Notes: generated from the letters alone by a model not told the origin. 64,000 nucleotides of DNA from an uncultured Pirellulaceae bacterium (GCA_937921995.1 CAKZVF010000055.1:25783-89782); one strand, 5' to 3'; counted from the first letter of the stretch, positions 19,902-30,484 are shown. Translations and numbers: made by a program.

Positions 19902-20067
19902 TTGAGCATAATGAAGTTGGGAACATAAAACTTATTAATCAATCTAGCACAAATGAATGCATTTGTGAGCAACCTGCCGCGCGCCGTCGGCGTAGCATCG
20001 CAGCCGTTTTACGATGCAGCAGAAAAGGGTTCTTGCCCGTCCAAGATTCTCGATGGCGGCCAAAATT

Positions 20068-20089
20068 GGCCGTTGGGAACCGGCCCTAC
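20068..20089. repeat. Dispersed repeat family C (ggccgttgggaaccggccctac)
   Basis: Near match to the copies at 16078 and 30375. Confidence 0.7.
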
Positions 20090-20102
20090 GATCGCGGCCA
20101 AG

Positions 20103-20122
20103 ATTCGTGGCCTAATCCACCG
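20103..20122 (-). repeat. Degenerate dispersed repeat family A
   Basis: gattcgtggcctaatccacc; diverged copy. Confidence 0.5.
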
Positions 20123-20543
20123 CCCTTAAACAAAGAAGAAACGCTGCGCTAAGAATCTGCTGCAACTCCTTGATACAAGTTGTTTTGATGGTCGATCGAA
20201 ACGCCTTTGCCACCCAATTGAGAACCTCAGCCACGGCCTATTTCCAGCGAAACTGCTAACTGTCCAGCTTGACAAAACGCTGGCCTGCCTCTGCTGTCAC
20301 ACTCGAAATAGCCGCTCAAAATCAACAATTTCCGGCATTCTCCGGCATGTCGCGACCATTTCCCGAAAAACGTCCCCGGGAAGACTCGTTGCTGTGATAG
20401 CAAATTCGTAACATGCAAAGTCAGCGGATTTGTTGTTGACATCCCCCCAAAATCCTTTTCGGTTGCCCGCGCTGTTCATTCCTAAGTAACAGTGCCCCGC
20501 AACCTCCGACCACTTATTTAACTTTTCCACCAAAGGAGACATC

Positions 20544-21248
20544 GTGTCTGCAAAGTATTTGACTGAGTTTATCGGTACGTTTTTTCTCGTCCTGACCATC
20601 GGCCTGACCGTCACCCAAGGCGTCGCCATGGCACCACTGGCGATCGGTTGTTCGTTGATGATCATGGTCTATATGGGAGGCCACGTTTCGGGTGGCCATT
20701 ACAATCCTGCCGTATCATTGGCCGCCGCAATTCGTGGTGCCATGAGCAAAGCGGACCTCGTCCCTTATTGGATTGTCCAGGTTGCCGGTGCTCTTGCCGC
20801 CGCATGGGTGGTCAGCATTGTCATCGCACCGGTGGCAGAAACCGCTGACGCCGCGGCTGTATCAAACTTCTTCGGCCCTGCACCTAGTGCGCCTTACACA
20901 CTAACCAGCCCTGGACCTTGGATTGTCGAGATCTTGTTCACCTTCGCACTTGCTTTGGTGGTTCTTCAAACCGCGACTTCAGCAGGAACCAAGGGCAATT
21001 CGTTCTACGGCTTGGCCATCGGTTTCACCGTCGTCGTGGCTGCGTTTGCCGGTGGCGGAATCTCCGGAGGAGCATTCAACCCCGCCGTTGGCATCGGTCC
21101 TAACGTGATCAAGGGCGTACTTGGCGGTTCACCCGAAGCGATGCAAAACATTGTACTGCACACCGTTGGTCCACTTATCGGCGGAGCTTTAGCAGCCATC
21201 GTTTTCACGGTTCAAGAAATGTACGTCACCAAGCAGGAAAATGCTTAG
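20544..21248 (+). CDS. MIP family aquaporin/glycerol facilitator
   Basis: Two NPA boxes: HVSGGHYNPAVSLA and GISGGAFNPAVGIG; multiple TM segments. Confidence 0.92.
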   Translation: MSAKYLTEFIGTFFLVLTIGLTVTQGVAMAPLAIGCSLMIMVYMGGHVSGGHYNPAVSLAAAIRGAMSKADLVPYWIVQVAGALAAAWVVSIVIAPVAETADAAAVSNFFGPAPSAPYTLTSPGPWIVEILFTFALALVVLQTATSAGTKGNSFYGLAIGFTVVVAAFAGGGISGGAFNPAVGIGPNVIKGVLGGSPEAMQNIVLHTVGPLIGGALAAIVFTVQEMYVTKQENA

Positions 21249-21307
21249 TGCATTGTTAGGATCGTTCAGATGAACGATTCGTTATCGCTCAAAGCGAAAA
21301 GAAATAC

Positions 21308-21342
21308 ACGGCGAAGTCGCACCATTCGGCTTCGCCGTTTTT
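21308..21342 (+). terminator. Rho-independent terminator downstream of aquaporin
   Basis: acggcgaag...cttcgccgt followed by ttttt. Confidence 0.75.
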
Positions 21343-21373
21343 CGTTGCCTACGTGAATGAGAGCTGAACAACT

Positions 21374-21469
21374 TCAGAGCCAAAGATGGGTGTCTTCAAC
21401 AACAATCGTTTGAGCGGAAGACACTGAGCCGAAGGAAATCGCGATGAGGAATATTAACAACGTTCGCAT
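21374..21469 (-). CDS. Putative 31-aa secreted small protein (below the ORF-track length cut-off)
   Basis: Reverse strand cagaGGAGatcaaaccATGCGAACG translates MRTLLIFLIAISFGSVSSAQTIVVEDTHLWL*; Shine-Dalgarno at good spacing, signal-peptide-like N-terminus. Confidence 0.5.
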   Translation of the reverse strand: MRTLLIFLIAISFGSVSSAQTIVVEDTHLWL

Positions 21470-22116
21470 GGTTTGATCTCCTCTGAGAGAAATTCAGGCA
21501 TTTAAAACCCAGCAGACGAAGGATCCACTGTTGGGTCTGGACTCAACTATAAGCCTCAACTCGCGCTGATACGATCTTTTTCCGAGAACTTCGCATCGAA
21601 ACATATAATTTCAACTATTAAGGTCATTTAACGATCCCAGTGGCAACATTTCGTCGATTTCGACTGGGCCTGATTTTCGTTTTGGTACGCCAACGGGACC
21701 AATCATCCTTTCGGTAACCAGCACCAGTGCCGTTCCCGAACCCTTTTCGGCATGTCTCTTGGGATTGGGCGTGTTGACATGCGTTCTCCGTAGTCGTCGA
21801 TAGATAACGACTTAGATCTGTCTTAGATCTTTAGGAACCATCACCGTCGCTATGGCGAGTGGGGTTCGAATGCGTTTCTTAAGCTTGTTAAAACCCAGCC
21901 CTCACGTAGAGGGTTGGGATTTGTGCTTTGCTGCCCAATCAAAAGAAGGCTGTGCTTTGCTGATCTAACGGCCCCACCAACACCCCATCCGTTGCTGCTA
22001 GCGAAACATCAATTGACAGCGGCGGGCAACATTTTTAATGTCGCCCCTTGGGCCGAAAATATACCTACACAAATTTGCCCTCACCGTTCCCCAATAACGC
22101 CACGGAAGGCCGTACG

Positions 22117-23874
22117 ATGGGTTTACTTGAGTCAGAAAATACCGCTTCGCCAGCAACCACCGACTTGGCCGCGATCAGTCGCCGCATCTTTCTCTGCGGA
22201 TTGGTCGTCGCCACCAGCGGGTGCCAGAACTTAGTCAAGCGTGGTCAAAGCCCCGACAATGATGTTGTCGCCGCTTCCGCTGAAAACGCAGTCGCAAAAA
22301 CAAAATACATCGCTTCCATCTGCAAGATGGCGGGCCTGCGCGGCGAAAAGATCGAAGGCATCGCCTTGGTGACTCAGCTCAAATCGACCGGCAGTGCCGC
22401 GAAACCGGGCGAACTCCGAAGACGATTAGAACGAGAACTCGAACGGTTGGACCTCGACGTCGACACCGCCGATCTGATCAAAAGCAAAGACAGCGAAATC
22501 GTATTGTGCCGCAGCTTCCTGCCGCCGGGCGTCCGCAAAGGTGATCGCATCGACCTCGAAATCCAAGCCCTGCGCGACACCGAAGCGACCTCGCTGGAAC
22601 ATGGTTTTGCGATCCACACGCGGCTGTACGACACCGCAAAATTAGGCAACACGGTCAAAGAAGGTCACCTCAAGGCTGTCGGCATCGGACGTGTGTTGAC
22701 CAACGCGACTTTTAAAAGCAACCCAGACGCCACGGGCAAACTCAAGGGCGTCATTCTTGGCGGCGGTCGCGCCAACATTGATCGTGATCTATCATTGTTG
22801 ATGCGGAAAGGCAGCGGATCGGTCAGAACCGCAACACAGATCAGTTCCGCCCTCAACCGCCGTTTCACAATCTCCACCGGCGGTGGACTGAAGAATGTCG
22901 CCGAAGCCAAAACCGATCAAGTGGTCGCTTTGAAGATCCCCAAACAGTACCGCCATAGCGTGGGCCGTTACGCGCAAGTGGTCTCCAATTTGGCGTTCGC
23001 CGAAGATGCCCAAGCCCTGGTCAATCGGCTTGATTTGCTGGAAGAACAAATGGGCGACCCTGTCTCTGCGGGTCTGGCCGCGGTGCGATTAGAAGGCATC
23101 GGGCGGCAAGCGGTACCGACCTTGGTTCGATCGCTGCAGAACCATCAACTGCCCATCCGTTTTTACGCGGCGCAGGCATTGGCGTATCTGGGCAAGGACG
23201 ATGGCGTCTCGGTGCTGCGAGAAGCTGCGCTCGCCGAACCCGCCTTCCGTTGGCAAGCACTCACAGCGCTGGCGTCGATTGACAACGGTCAATCCGAACA
23301 GACGTTGATCGGCTTACTTAGCGAATTAGATGACGAAACACGGTGTGGAGCGTTTCGGGCGTTGCGCTTACAAAACCCAAGCCACCCCGTCGTGCAGAGC
23401 CAGTGGTTGGCTGATGATCATTATCTGAGCATCATCGACAATGAATCCGAACCGCTGCTGCATTTTGCCCGACGAGAACGCGCGGAGATTTTGATCTTCA
23501 ATAATTCGCAAACCTTCAGCGACAAATTTTTATACGTCGAATCAGGTCTGACCGTGAAGTCAAACGGGGACGGGACAGTTTCGGTCGCATCCTATCAGGC
23601 TGACAACACGTCCAAAACCGTTTGTTCGGATCGCGTGTCCGATGTCTTCCAGACGATCGCACAAACAGGCCACGGATATGCGTCGCTGTTGCGATTGTCC
23701 CGCCATGCGATGAACGAAGGGACGCTCAACGCAAGATTAGCCATCGACGCGATGCCCAAAGTCGGTCGACAATACAAGCCAGATGTCGTAAAAAGTGAGA
23801 TCATCTTCAGCGAAGAGTCAGAAGTAAAACAAGCATCCTGGTGGTCAAACGTCAAAGAAAGATTCGCGCGATAA
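22117..23874 (+). CDS. Lipoprotein with FlgI (flagellar P-ring)-like domain and HEAT-like repeats
   Basis: ISRRIFLCGLVVATSGC lipobox; FlgI-like ICKMAGLRGEKIEGIALVTQLKSTG...PPGVRKGDRIDLEIQALRDTEATSLEHGFAIHTRL; HEAT-like RLEGIGRQAVPTLVRSLQNHQLPIRFYAAQALAYLG. Internal ATG at 22117 preferred. Confidence 0.7.
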   Translation: MGLLESENTASPATTDLAAISRRIFLCGLVVATSGCQNLVKRGQSPDNDVVAASAENAVAKTKYIASICKMAGLRGEKIEGIALVTQLKSTGSAAKPGELRRRLERELERLDLDVDTADLIKSKDSEIVLCRSFLPPGVRKGDRIDLEIQALRDTEATSLEHGFAIHTRLYDTAKLGNTVKEGHLKAVGIGRVLTNATFKSNPDATGKLKGVILGGGRANIDRDLSLLMRKGSGSVRTATQISSALNRRFTISTGGGLKNVAEAKTDQVVALKIPKQYRHSVGRYAQVVSNLAFAEDAQALVNRLDLLEEQMGDPVSAGLAAVRLEGIGRQAVPTLVRSLQNHQLPIRFYAAQALAYLGKDDGVSVLREAALAEPAFRWQALTALASIDNGQSEQTLIGLLSELDDETRCGAFRALRLQNPSHPVVQSQWLADDHYLSIIDNESEPLLHFARRERAEILIFNNSQTFSDKFLYVESGLTVKSNGDGTVSVASYQADNTSKTVCSDRVSDVFQTIAQTGHGYASLLRLSRHAMNEGTLNARLAIDAMPKVGRQYKPDVVKSEIIFSEESEVKQASWWSNVKERFAR

Positions 23875-23983
23875 AAAGTTGTTCCTTCGTACCATTGATT
23901 CCGCACCCCGATCGCGCAAGCACGCATTTCCCACCGCGAACGCGTCGAAATCTATTTAACATCCTTACTCATGGAAACGTCGA

Positions 23984-26900
23984 ATGCTAAAGGCACTTGA
24001 GCTCAGTGGCTTCAAGAGCTTTGCTGAAAAAACTCGATTCGAGTTTCCAGCGGGCATCACCGTTGTCGTCGGCCCTAACGGTTCAGGGAAGTCGAACATC
24101 GTCGACGCCATCAAATGGGTGCTGGGCGAACAAAGCGCCAAAAGCCTACGCGGCAAGGACATGTCCGACGTCATCTTCAAGGGCTCCGGCGGCCCCAACG
24201 GACGACGTCCCGCCAACGCGGCTCAGGCCACGATCGTGCTGGAGAACGAGAATCGTCAATTCGACTTCGACGCCGACGAAGTGCACGTCAGCCGACGAGT
24301 CTACCGCAGTGGCGAAACCGAATATCTGATCAACGGCCAAACCAGTCGGCTCAAGGACATCCGCAACATCTTTCGCGGCACCGGCGTCGGCACTGACGCG
24401 TACAGTCTGATCGAACAGGGGAAGGTCGAACGCCTGCTTCAGACCAACGCCAAAGACCGCCGCGCGATTTTTGAAGAAGCCGCCGGCATCAGCCGTTTCA
24501 AAGCGAAAAAAGTCGAGGCTCAGCGCCGTCTGGCACGTGTCGAGGCAAACCTAATCCGTCTGGCCGACATCGTCGAAGAGGTCGGCAGTCGATACCGCAG
24601 CGTTAAGGCTCAAGCGTCCAAGGCCGCGCGATACAAAGAGTACTCCGACCGCCTCAAAGACCTCCGCACCTTCGTCGGCATGAAGGACTGGCGCGATTAC
24701 TCTCAGAAAATGGAAACGGCGAACCAACAAACGGCCGGGTTCGCCGAAGAGACCACCGCCCTCAAAGCGAAACTCGAATCGCAATCAAAACGGGTCGAAG
24801 ATTCCGAAGCGGCGCTGGAAAAGATCCTCAACGATCTTCAAGCCAAACAAGAAACGTCTGCCAAAATTCGTGAACAGCAAACGCAAACGCAGGCTCAGCT
24901 GGAACTCAACCAGACGCGCGTTAGTGACCTTGATGGACGTGAGGCGCAACTGGCCTCTCAGCTGACCCGCACTGAAAAATCATCGACCGAACTAACGAAT
25001 CTGATCCAGTCGCTCGCCAAAGAGCTGGAAGATGCGGAGATAAAATACCGCGACGCGTCGACCGAACTGGAGACGCTGGAATCGCAACACCAAAACGCCG
25101 ATCAGAAACTGGTCGAACTTCGATCCAGCAATGAATCGCGGCGCACAAAATACAGCGCTTTGATGACCATGATCGGTGAGATCGGTCGGCTGGTCAGCGG
25201 CGGCGAATCCCAGATATCCAGCCTCACCGCGGTCACCGAAAAGTCTCAGGACGCGGTTAAGCGATTGACGGCATTGGTGGCCGAACATGAAACGGCCTCC
25301 ATTGAATCCAAGCAACAGATGGAGGCCCTGCAGCGCGAAGCCGAATCCAAAGACAGCGATTTGAAAAAGGCGCGGGAGGAATTCGAAACCACCAAACAGA
25401 ACCTCGAAGGACGCAAGAATCGTCTGGCCGAACTGACCAGCAAACACGCCGGCATGTCCGAACGATACGAGGTCATCCAAGAACTGGAAAAATCGCTGGC
25501 CGGCGTCAATGCGGGTGCGGTCCAGTTACTGAACAAAGTCAAAACTTCCAACGAGGGCTATCTCAGCGAAATCGTGGGGCTCGTTGCCGACCTGGTTCAA
25601 GTCAACGTCCAACACGCCGGTATCGTCGACGTCGCGCTGGGGGAAACGTCACAGTACATCGTGGTTGACGGCCACCAAATGGTGGACCTGATGGCGGCAG
25701 AAAAACTGCAGGTCGACGGCCGCGTAGGTTTGATTCAACTCAATGATCCAACCACCTTGGGTGCTGATCCCCAGGTGAACGTCAATGGAGCTTCCGGCAT
25801 CATCGGACGCGCCGATCGTTTGGTGCAGGTCGAATCGACCTACGTTGATTTCGTCAAACGTATGCTCGGCGGCACTTGGATCGTCAAGACGCTCAACGAC
25901 GCCTTGGCGCTGCAAAATGGGCAAGGCAAAGGGGCTCGATTTGTGACCTTGGACGGCGAAATCGTGGAAGCCGATGGTACCGTCGTGGTCGGGCCCAAAG
26001 CTGTTTCTGCAGGCATCGTTTCGCGCAGGAGTGAACTGCGGGCGCTGAAGTCGTCGCTGGAAAAACTTGACCAAGAGATCACCGAAGTCCGCGCACAGGT
26101 CAAAACGGAAACCAATTCGCAAAAATCTGCCGACAAAGCGATCCAAAAACTGATCGGTGAAAATTCGGAACTCGCCTCGACATTGTCGGAGCTAAAGGCC
26201 CAAACCTCCAACAGCGAAAAACAGTTAAAGCATTACCGCAGCGAACTGGACAAGACAGAAGCGGAATACAACGAAGCCAATTCCCAACTACAAGCGGCCA
26301 ATCTGAAAATCGCCACCGATCGGCAGAGCCTTGGGGAGCAGGAGCTTCAAGTGGCGGCGTTGAACCAATTGATCAACGGCGATCAAAACATCCTCAGCGA
26401 GACCGAAACATTACGCAAGGAGCTGGAACGCAAAACGACCGCGTCAAAAGTTCAGCTGGCGAAATGGGAGCAGCAACTTCACGATCTCGAACAACGACGA
26501 GGCCAGGCGCAGACGCAGTCCGAAGACCAAACCCAGCAACTGGAACAGATCCAACAGCAGATTGACGCCGACCAAGAGGCGCGAAAGACGGCTCAAGAGA
26601 ACATCGAATCCGCAAATAAAGCGCTGGCCGAACTGAAGGTACAGCAGGAGTCATTGGCCGATGAACTTGAGGCGCTGACCAAGAAACGATTGGAGGCCGA
26701 CGCGGAAAGACGCAAGGTCGCGCTGGAACTGACCGAACAACGTGATGGCCTCCGCTTGATCGAGGAGAAGGCTCATCAAGCCAAACTTCAGATTGATCAA
26801 TTGACGATGCAGCGGCAGCAATTGGCCGAACGACTTCAGGAAGATTACGGCATCGAGATCGCTTCGTCGGAGCTTGACGAAACGCTGACGTCGTTGCCGG

Positions 26901-27622
26901 ACGAGGATTTGCAAAAGCGCGAAGAAATCGACGCTGAGATTTCGACGTTGAGGAAAAAATTGGGGCAGATTGGTTCGGTGAATATTGATTCGCTGGTCGA
27001 ACTGGAAGACCTTGAGGCTCGTTATACGAAGATGGACGGGCAGTATCAGGATCTTGTTCAGGCCAAGGAGACGCTGGAAAAGATCATCGTCCGCATCAAC
27101 GCCGACAGCCGCAAGTTGTTTGTCGAAACGTTAGAAGCGATTCGCCAGAACTTTCAAAAACTGTTTCGTCAGACCTTTGGCGGCGGACACGCCGATATCA
27201 TTTTGGAGGAAGGCGTTGATCCGCTGGAGGCGGGCGTCGAGATCATCGCCACGCCGCCTGGCAAACCCGAGTTCAACAACAGCTTACTCAGCGGTGGTGA
27301 GAAGGCGCTGACGGCAGTGTCGTTGCTGATGGCGATCTTCCAGTTCCGCCCAAGTCCGTTTTGCGTTTTGGACGAAGTCGACGCGCCGTTTGACGAAGCG
27401 AATATTGGGCGGTTCATCGACGTACTCAAAAGTTTCCTGGGTTGGACAAAGTTTGTGATCGTCACTCATTCTAAGAAAACGATGACTGCCGCGACGACGC
27501 TGTACGGCATCACGATGCAGGAATCCGGCGTGTCCAAACGCGTCAGCGTGAGGTTCGAAGACGTCAGCGAAGACGGGCACATTTCCGATGACGCCATCAA
27601 CCGCGACGAAGACGCCGCGTAG
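23984..27622 (+). CDS. smc: Chromosome segregation protein SMC
   Basis: VVGPNGSGKSNIVDAIKWVLGEQSAKSLRG Walker A; coiled coils; hinge; LSGGEKALTAVSLLMAIF signature; CVLDEVDAPFDEAN Walker B. Confidence 0.97.
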   Translation: MLKALELSGFKSFAEKTRFEFPAGITVVVGPNGSGKSNIVDAIKWVLGEQSAKSLRGKDMSDVIFKGSGGPNGRRPANAAQATIVLENENRQFDFDADEVHVSRRVYRSGETEYLINGQTSRLKDIRNIFRGTGVGTDAYSLIEQGKVERLLQTNAKDRRAIFEEAAGISRFKAKKVEAQRRLARVEANLIRLADIVEEVGSRYRSVKAQASKAARYKEYSDRLKDLRTFVGMKDWRDYSQKMETANQQTAGFAEETTALKAKLESQSKRVEDSEAALEKILNDLQAKQETSAKIREQQTQTQAQLELNQTRVSDLDGREAQLASQLTRTEKSSTELTNLIQSLAKELEDAEIKYRDASTELETLESQHQNADQKLVELRSSNESRRTKYSALMTMIGEIGRLVSGGESQISSLTAVTEKSQDAVKRLTALVAEHETASIESKQQMEALQREAESKDSDLKKAREEFETTKQNLEGRKNRLAELTSKHAGMSERYEVIQELEKSLAGVNAGAVQLLNKVKTSNEGYLSEIVGLVADLVQVNVQHAGIVDVALGETSQYIVVDGHQMVDLMAAEKLQVDGRVGLIQLNDPTTLGADPQVNVNGASGIIGRADRLVQVESTYVDFVKRMLGGTWIVKTLNDALALQNGQGKGARFVTLDGEIVEADGTVVVGPKAVSAGIVSRRSELRALKSSLEKLDQEITEVRAQVKTETNSQKSADKAIQKLIGENSELASTLSELKAQTSNSEKQLKHYRSELDKTEAEYNEANSQLQAANLKIATDRQSLGEQELQVAALNQLINGDQNILSETETLRKELERKTTASKVQLAKWEQQLHDLEQRRGQAQTQSEDQTQQLEQIQQQIDADQEARKTAQENIESANKALAELKVQQESLADELEALTKKRLEADAERRKVALELTEQRDGLRLIEEKAHQAKLQIDQLTMQRQQLAERLQEDYGIEIASSELDETLTSLPDEDLQKREEIDAEISTLRKKLGQIGSVNIDSLVELEDLEARYTKMDGQYQDLVQAKETLEKIIVRINADSRKLFVETLEAIRQNFQKLFRQTFGGGHADIILEEGVDPLEAGVEIIATPPGKPEFNNSLLSGGEKALTAVSLLMAIFQFRPSPFCVLDEVDAPFDEANIGRFIDVLKSFLGWTKFVIVTHSKKTMTAATTLYGITMQESGVSKRVSVRFEDVSEDGHISDDAINRDEDAA

Positions 27623-27659
27623 CCCTCGCCGCTGAAACGGTTCGGGGCTCAGGTTCACA

Positions 27660-28487
27660 TTGGCATCGACACAGTTACCATTCTCTCAGGACTTAGAATT
27701 GAACCATTCGCTGGACAACGCCGCATCTCCCGCAAAGCAATTCAGTTTGCTCACGCTCGTCGTAATTTTTCTGGGCGTCGCCGTCGCATTGGCCTACACC
27801 GTGAACGTGCCCGCGATTCCCGGACAGCCCAATCCGACCGATTCAACTTGGAAGTTTGTGTTCAAGCTGCAAACATTCGTGACAGTGTTCTGCTGTGTTG
27901 TTGGGTTAGTTCTTGTTTTGAACCATTGGACCAAGGCAAAGCAGTTTGCAGTTCATCCGGGACACTTGTTTACTCTGGCGTCCGGGATCGGCTTCCTCGC
28001 CTATCGAGCCGTCGACCAATGGTACACTATGCATTTCTTAAATCTTGAGTCGCTTCAACAAGAGCCAACGTGGGATCTTTTGCGACAATGGCGATACACT
28101 TCGATTGGAGTTATGGGATTCTCGGCCCTGCTGTTGTCTATTGGACTATTTCGATACTCGTGGCATTGGCGAACCGTCTTCGGGTTGGCCTTCTTCCAAC
28201 ATATCGCAATCGTTTACTCGATTTGGCTATTTCTACAACATGCTAACCCGGCCAAAACCGTTGAGCATCAGCAACTGGTGTTGGTGAATTCAATTGTCAC
28301 GTATTCGTACTTTGCGGTTGGTATTGGGATCTTGATCGCGTGTGTCATTGATCGACTGCGAAAGCACAAACGCGACCGACTGCATTGGTTCGGACTAACA
28401 ATCTGGCTGCTTATTACGTTGCTGCCAATCATCCTGTTAAAGATTGGCCTGCGATACCTGTCACCGAGCGACTTGATCGGGATTTAG
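27660..28487 (+). CDS. Hypothetical polytopic membrane protein
   Basis: Six to seven hydrophobic segments; TTG start; no family recognised. Confidence 0.6.
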   Translation: MASTQLPFSQDLELNHSLDNAASPAKQFSLLTLVVIFLGVAVALAYTVNVPAIPGQPNPTDSTWKFVFKLQTFVTVFCCVVGLVLVLNHWTKAKQFAVHPGHLFTLASGIGFLAYRAVDQWYTMHFLNLESLQQEPTWDLLRQWRYTSIGVMGFSALLLSIGLFRYSWHWRTVFGLAFFQHIAIVYSIWLFLQHANPAKTVEHQQLVLVNSIVTYSYFAVGIGILIACVIDRLRKHKRDRLHWFGLTIWLLITLLPIILLKIGLRYLSPSDLIGI

Positions 28488-28563
28488 TTTCGGAGTTGTC
28501 ATGAAGTTTGGGACGCAAGTTTGTGGTTGGTTCCTTGCAATCAATAATCAGTGGTAACGCTTC

Positions 28564-28779
28564 CTACTTGTGCCCTTCAATGCGATCCAAAATGGCATCC
28601 ATTGCGTCCAATTCGGTGTAGTACATCGCGCTGGGGTCGATGCCTCGATCGTCTAAGAACTTCAATCGTTCCTCAACGACTTTGAACTCGGCGACCCAAG
28701 GAAGGAAAACGCACCAAATTAGTCCAACGCAAACGGCGGCTAAGCAGAAGCGGATTCGAGATTTAATTTTTGACGCCAT
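28564..28779 (-). CDS. Small hypothetical membrane protein
   Basis: One hydrophobic segment (FCLAAVCVGLIWCVFLPWVA); sits directly downstream of the YeiH-like gene on the same strand. Confidence 0.5.
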   Translation of the reverse strand: MASKIKSRIRFCLAAVCVGLIWCVFLPWVAEFKVVEERLKFLDDRGIDPSAMYYTELDAMDAILDRIEGHK

Positions 28780-28797
28780 GACGCACCTTCGCCTTTA

Positions 28798-30207
28798 CTA
28801 AATGAAGTCCCGGAATAAAACGCCAAACATCAAGTACGCCATTGCCAAAGTCAAAATCAGATTCAAAGTTTGCCCGCACAGGTATAACACCAGTGGCTTG
28901 CCACCTCGCATGTAGGGAGCAAGTGCGCTGAATTTTGTCTCCAGTCCAATGGAGACAAACGCGATGCAGAACAGCCAACCGCGAAAGGTCTTGGTCGAGC
29001 CTTTGATCATGCTATCCACGAGTTCAGGTCCATGATTCATAATCGAATGCAACAGCGAAAAAAGAATCGAAGCAGCAATGAACCCCAGCACAAATCGCGG
29101 GAAGCGTTTCCAAATCTCTGAAACGCCGGGACGCGTGCCCGAGTCATCCTTTTCGACGTAGGTGACCCAATAAGTCGCGATTCCAAAGGCAGAGACGCCA
29201 ATCAAAATGTTTTGAATCATCTTAACCGTCGCGGCAACCTCAAGCGCTCGGTCGCCAAGGGTAGCGCCCGCTGCTGCAACAGCACCCGTTGCGTCGATCG
29301 TGCCTCCCATCCACGCACCAGCAATCACTTCGTCCATGCCAATGGCTTTGATAACGATCGGCAGCACCACCATCATGATGACGGTGAACGACAGCGACAT
29401 TCCAATTGCCAGCGTCAGTTCTTCCTTTTTGGCTTTACAAGCCGCTGCCGCAGCGATCGCCGCCGATACACCGCAGACGGACATGTCGGCCGAGATCACC
29501 ATGTTTAGCGACCGAGACTCCATCTTCAGAATCTTTTGGCCGAAGATGTAGGTGCTGATCAAAACGATGGGCGTGACGATCCAAGCCACGCAGACACCCG
29601 GAAGGCCAAGTGCCAACAGGCGTGACATAAGAACTTCCGCCCCTAGCAACACCAGCCCCGTCTTGATGAAGAACTCAGTTCTAATGGCCGGTTTCATAAA
29701 CGATGGTGTGCCAATGGTGTTCGAGATAATCAAACCAACCATCAAGGCCCACAATGCGTATTCAAGGTTGTACGACTTAACGACACTTTGCGCGGCCAAC
29801 ACATAGGCCAGCATCGCTAAAGCAAACACGAGCGCGAACCCTTTTAAAAACTGCAATCCGCTGCCACGTCCATCGCGGAACCGAACTCCGATGGTCAGCA
29901 AAAGTCCCAACGCCAGAAAGCTTCCAAGTACGCCCGTGATTGATGAGTAGTTGGCGACACCGGCATCGCTGTTGGTGACGAGCGAGTCGATCGGACTGCT
30001 TGTCCATTTTGCGGGTTTGGCAATCCAAGGTTTGAGCGGGTTGACGGCTTTGACTGAGCCTTCTGCTTGCCCGCTGCCAAAATCTGACGCCATCCACACA
30101 CCAGCGAATGACACGGCCAGCAAAATAGCGGCACACAACACCGCCAACCAATCATCTGAGATCCTTGGAGCCTTGGGGTTTTCAACTGGAGGGTCTGCGG
30201 TCGCCAT
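28798..30207 (-). CDS. YeiH/UPF0324 family putative sulfate exporter
   Basis: Many TM segments; [72 protein letters not shown]. Confidence 0.8.
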   Translation of the reverse strand: MATADPPVENPKAPRISDDWLAVLCAAILLAVSFAGVWMASDFGSGQAEGSVKAVNPLKPWIAKPAKWTSSPIDSLVTNSDAGVANYSSITGVLGSFLALGLLLTIGVRFRDGRGSGLQFLKGFALVFALAMLAYVLAAQSVVKSYNLEYALWALMVGLIISNTIGTPSFMKPAIRTEFFIKTGLVLLGAEVLMSRLLALGLPGVCVAWIVTPIVLISTYIFGQKILKMESRSLNMVISADMSVCGVSAAIAAAAACKAKKEELTLAIGMSLSFTVIMMVVLPIVIKAIGMDEVIAGAWMGGTIDATGAVAAAGATLGDRALEVAATVKMIQNILIGVSAFGIATYWVTYVEKDDSGTRPGVSEIWKRFPRFVLGFIAASILFSLLHSIMNHGPELVDSMIKGSTKTFRGWLFCIAFVSIGLETKFSALAPYMRGGKPLVLYLCGQTLNLILTLAMAYLMFGVLFRDFI

Positions 30208-30310
30208 CAGAATGTTTCTGTATTGAAAATATTGTAAATAGAAAATGCAAAAGTGATATTTGGCGATGGGTTTGCCGTCGCTTTGTCAGCCTCTCAAATT
30301 TTTGCATAAC

Positions 30311-30393
30311 GTAGTGCCGGTTCCTGCCGGCCGATTGTGTGATTTACCGGTGGCAGGTGTCTGACGATCGGCTCGGCCGGTGGGAACCGGCCC
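30311..30393. repeat. Dispersed repeat family C inverted pair
   Basis: gtagtgccggttcctgccggcc (30311-30332) and ggccggtgggaaccggccc (30375-30393). Confidence 0.8.
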
Positions 30394-30442
30394 TAATTGT
30401 GGTGACCGGTCTTACATGTGGTGATCGTTCAATGGAACTGCC

Positions 30443-30465
30443 GGACTCGGGGCCTCGTCCACTAC
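30443..30465 (-). repeat. Dispersed repeat family A
   Basis: ggactcggggcctcgtccactac; with its upstream flank forms a 35-bp near-identical direct repeat with 30590-30624. Confidence 0.8.
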
Positions 30466-30484
30466 GGTGGTTGTGAGTATCACT

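Noticed and set aside
20297-20665. 122-aa minus-strand ORF spanning the aquaporin start
   Set aside because: Overlaps the conserved aquaporin N-terminus antisense and its promoter region; no domain recognised.
21855-21885. ggggttcgaatgcg considered as a tRNA T-arm
   Set aside because: Flanking bases do not form a 5-bp T-stem and no matching acceptor, D or anticodon arms could be traced.
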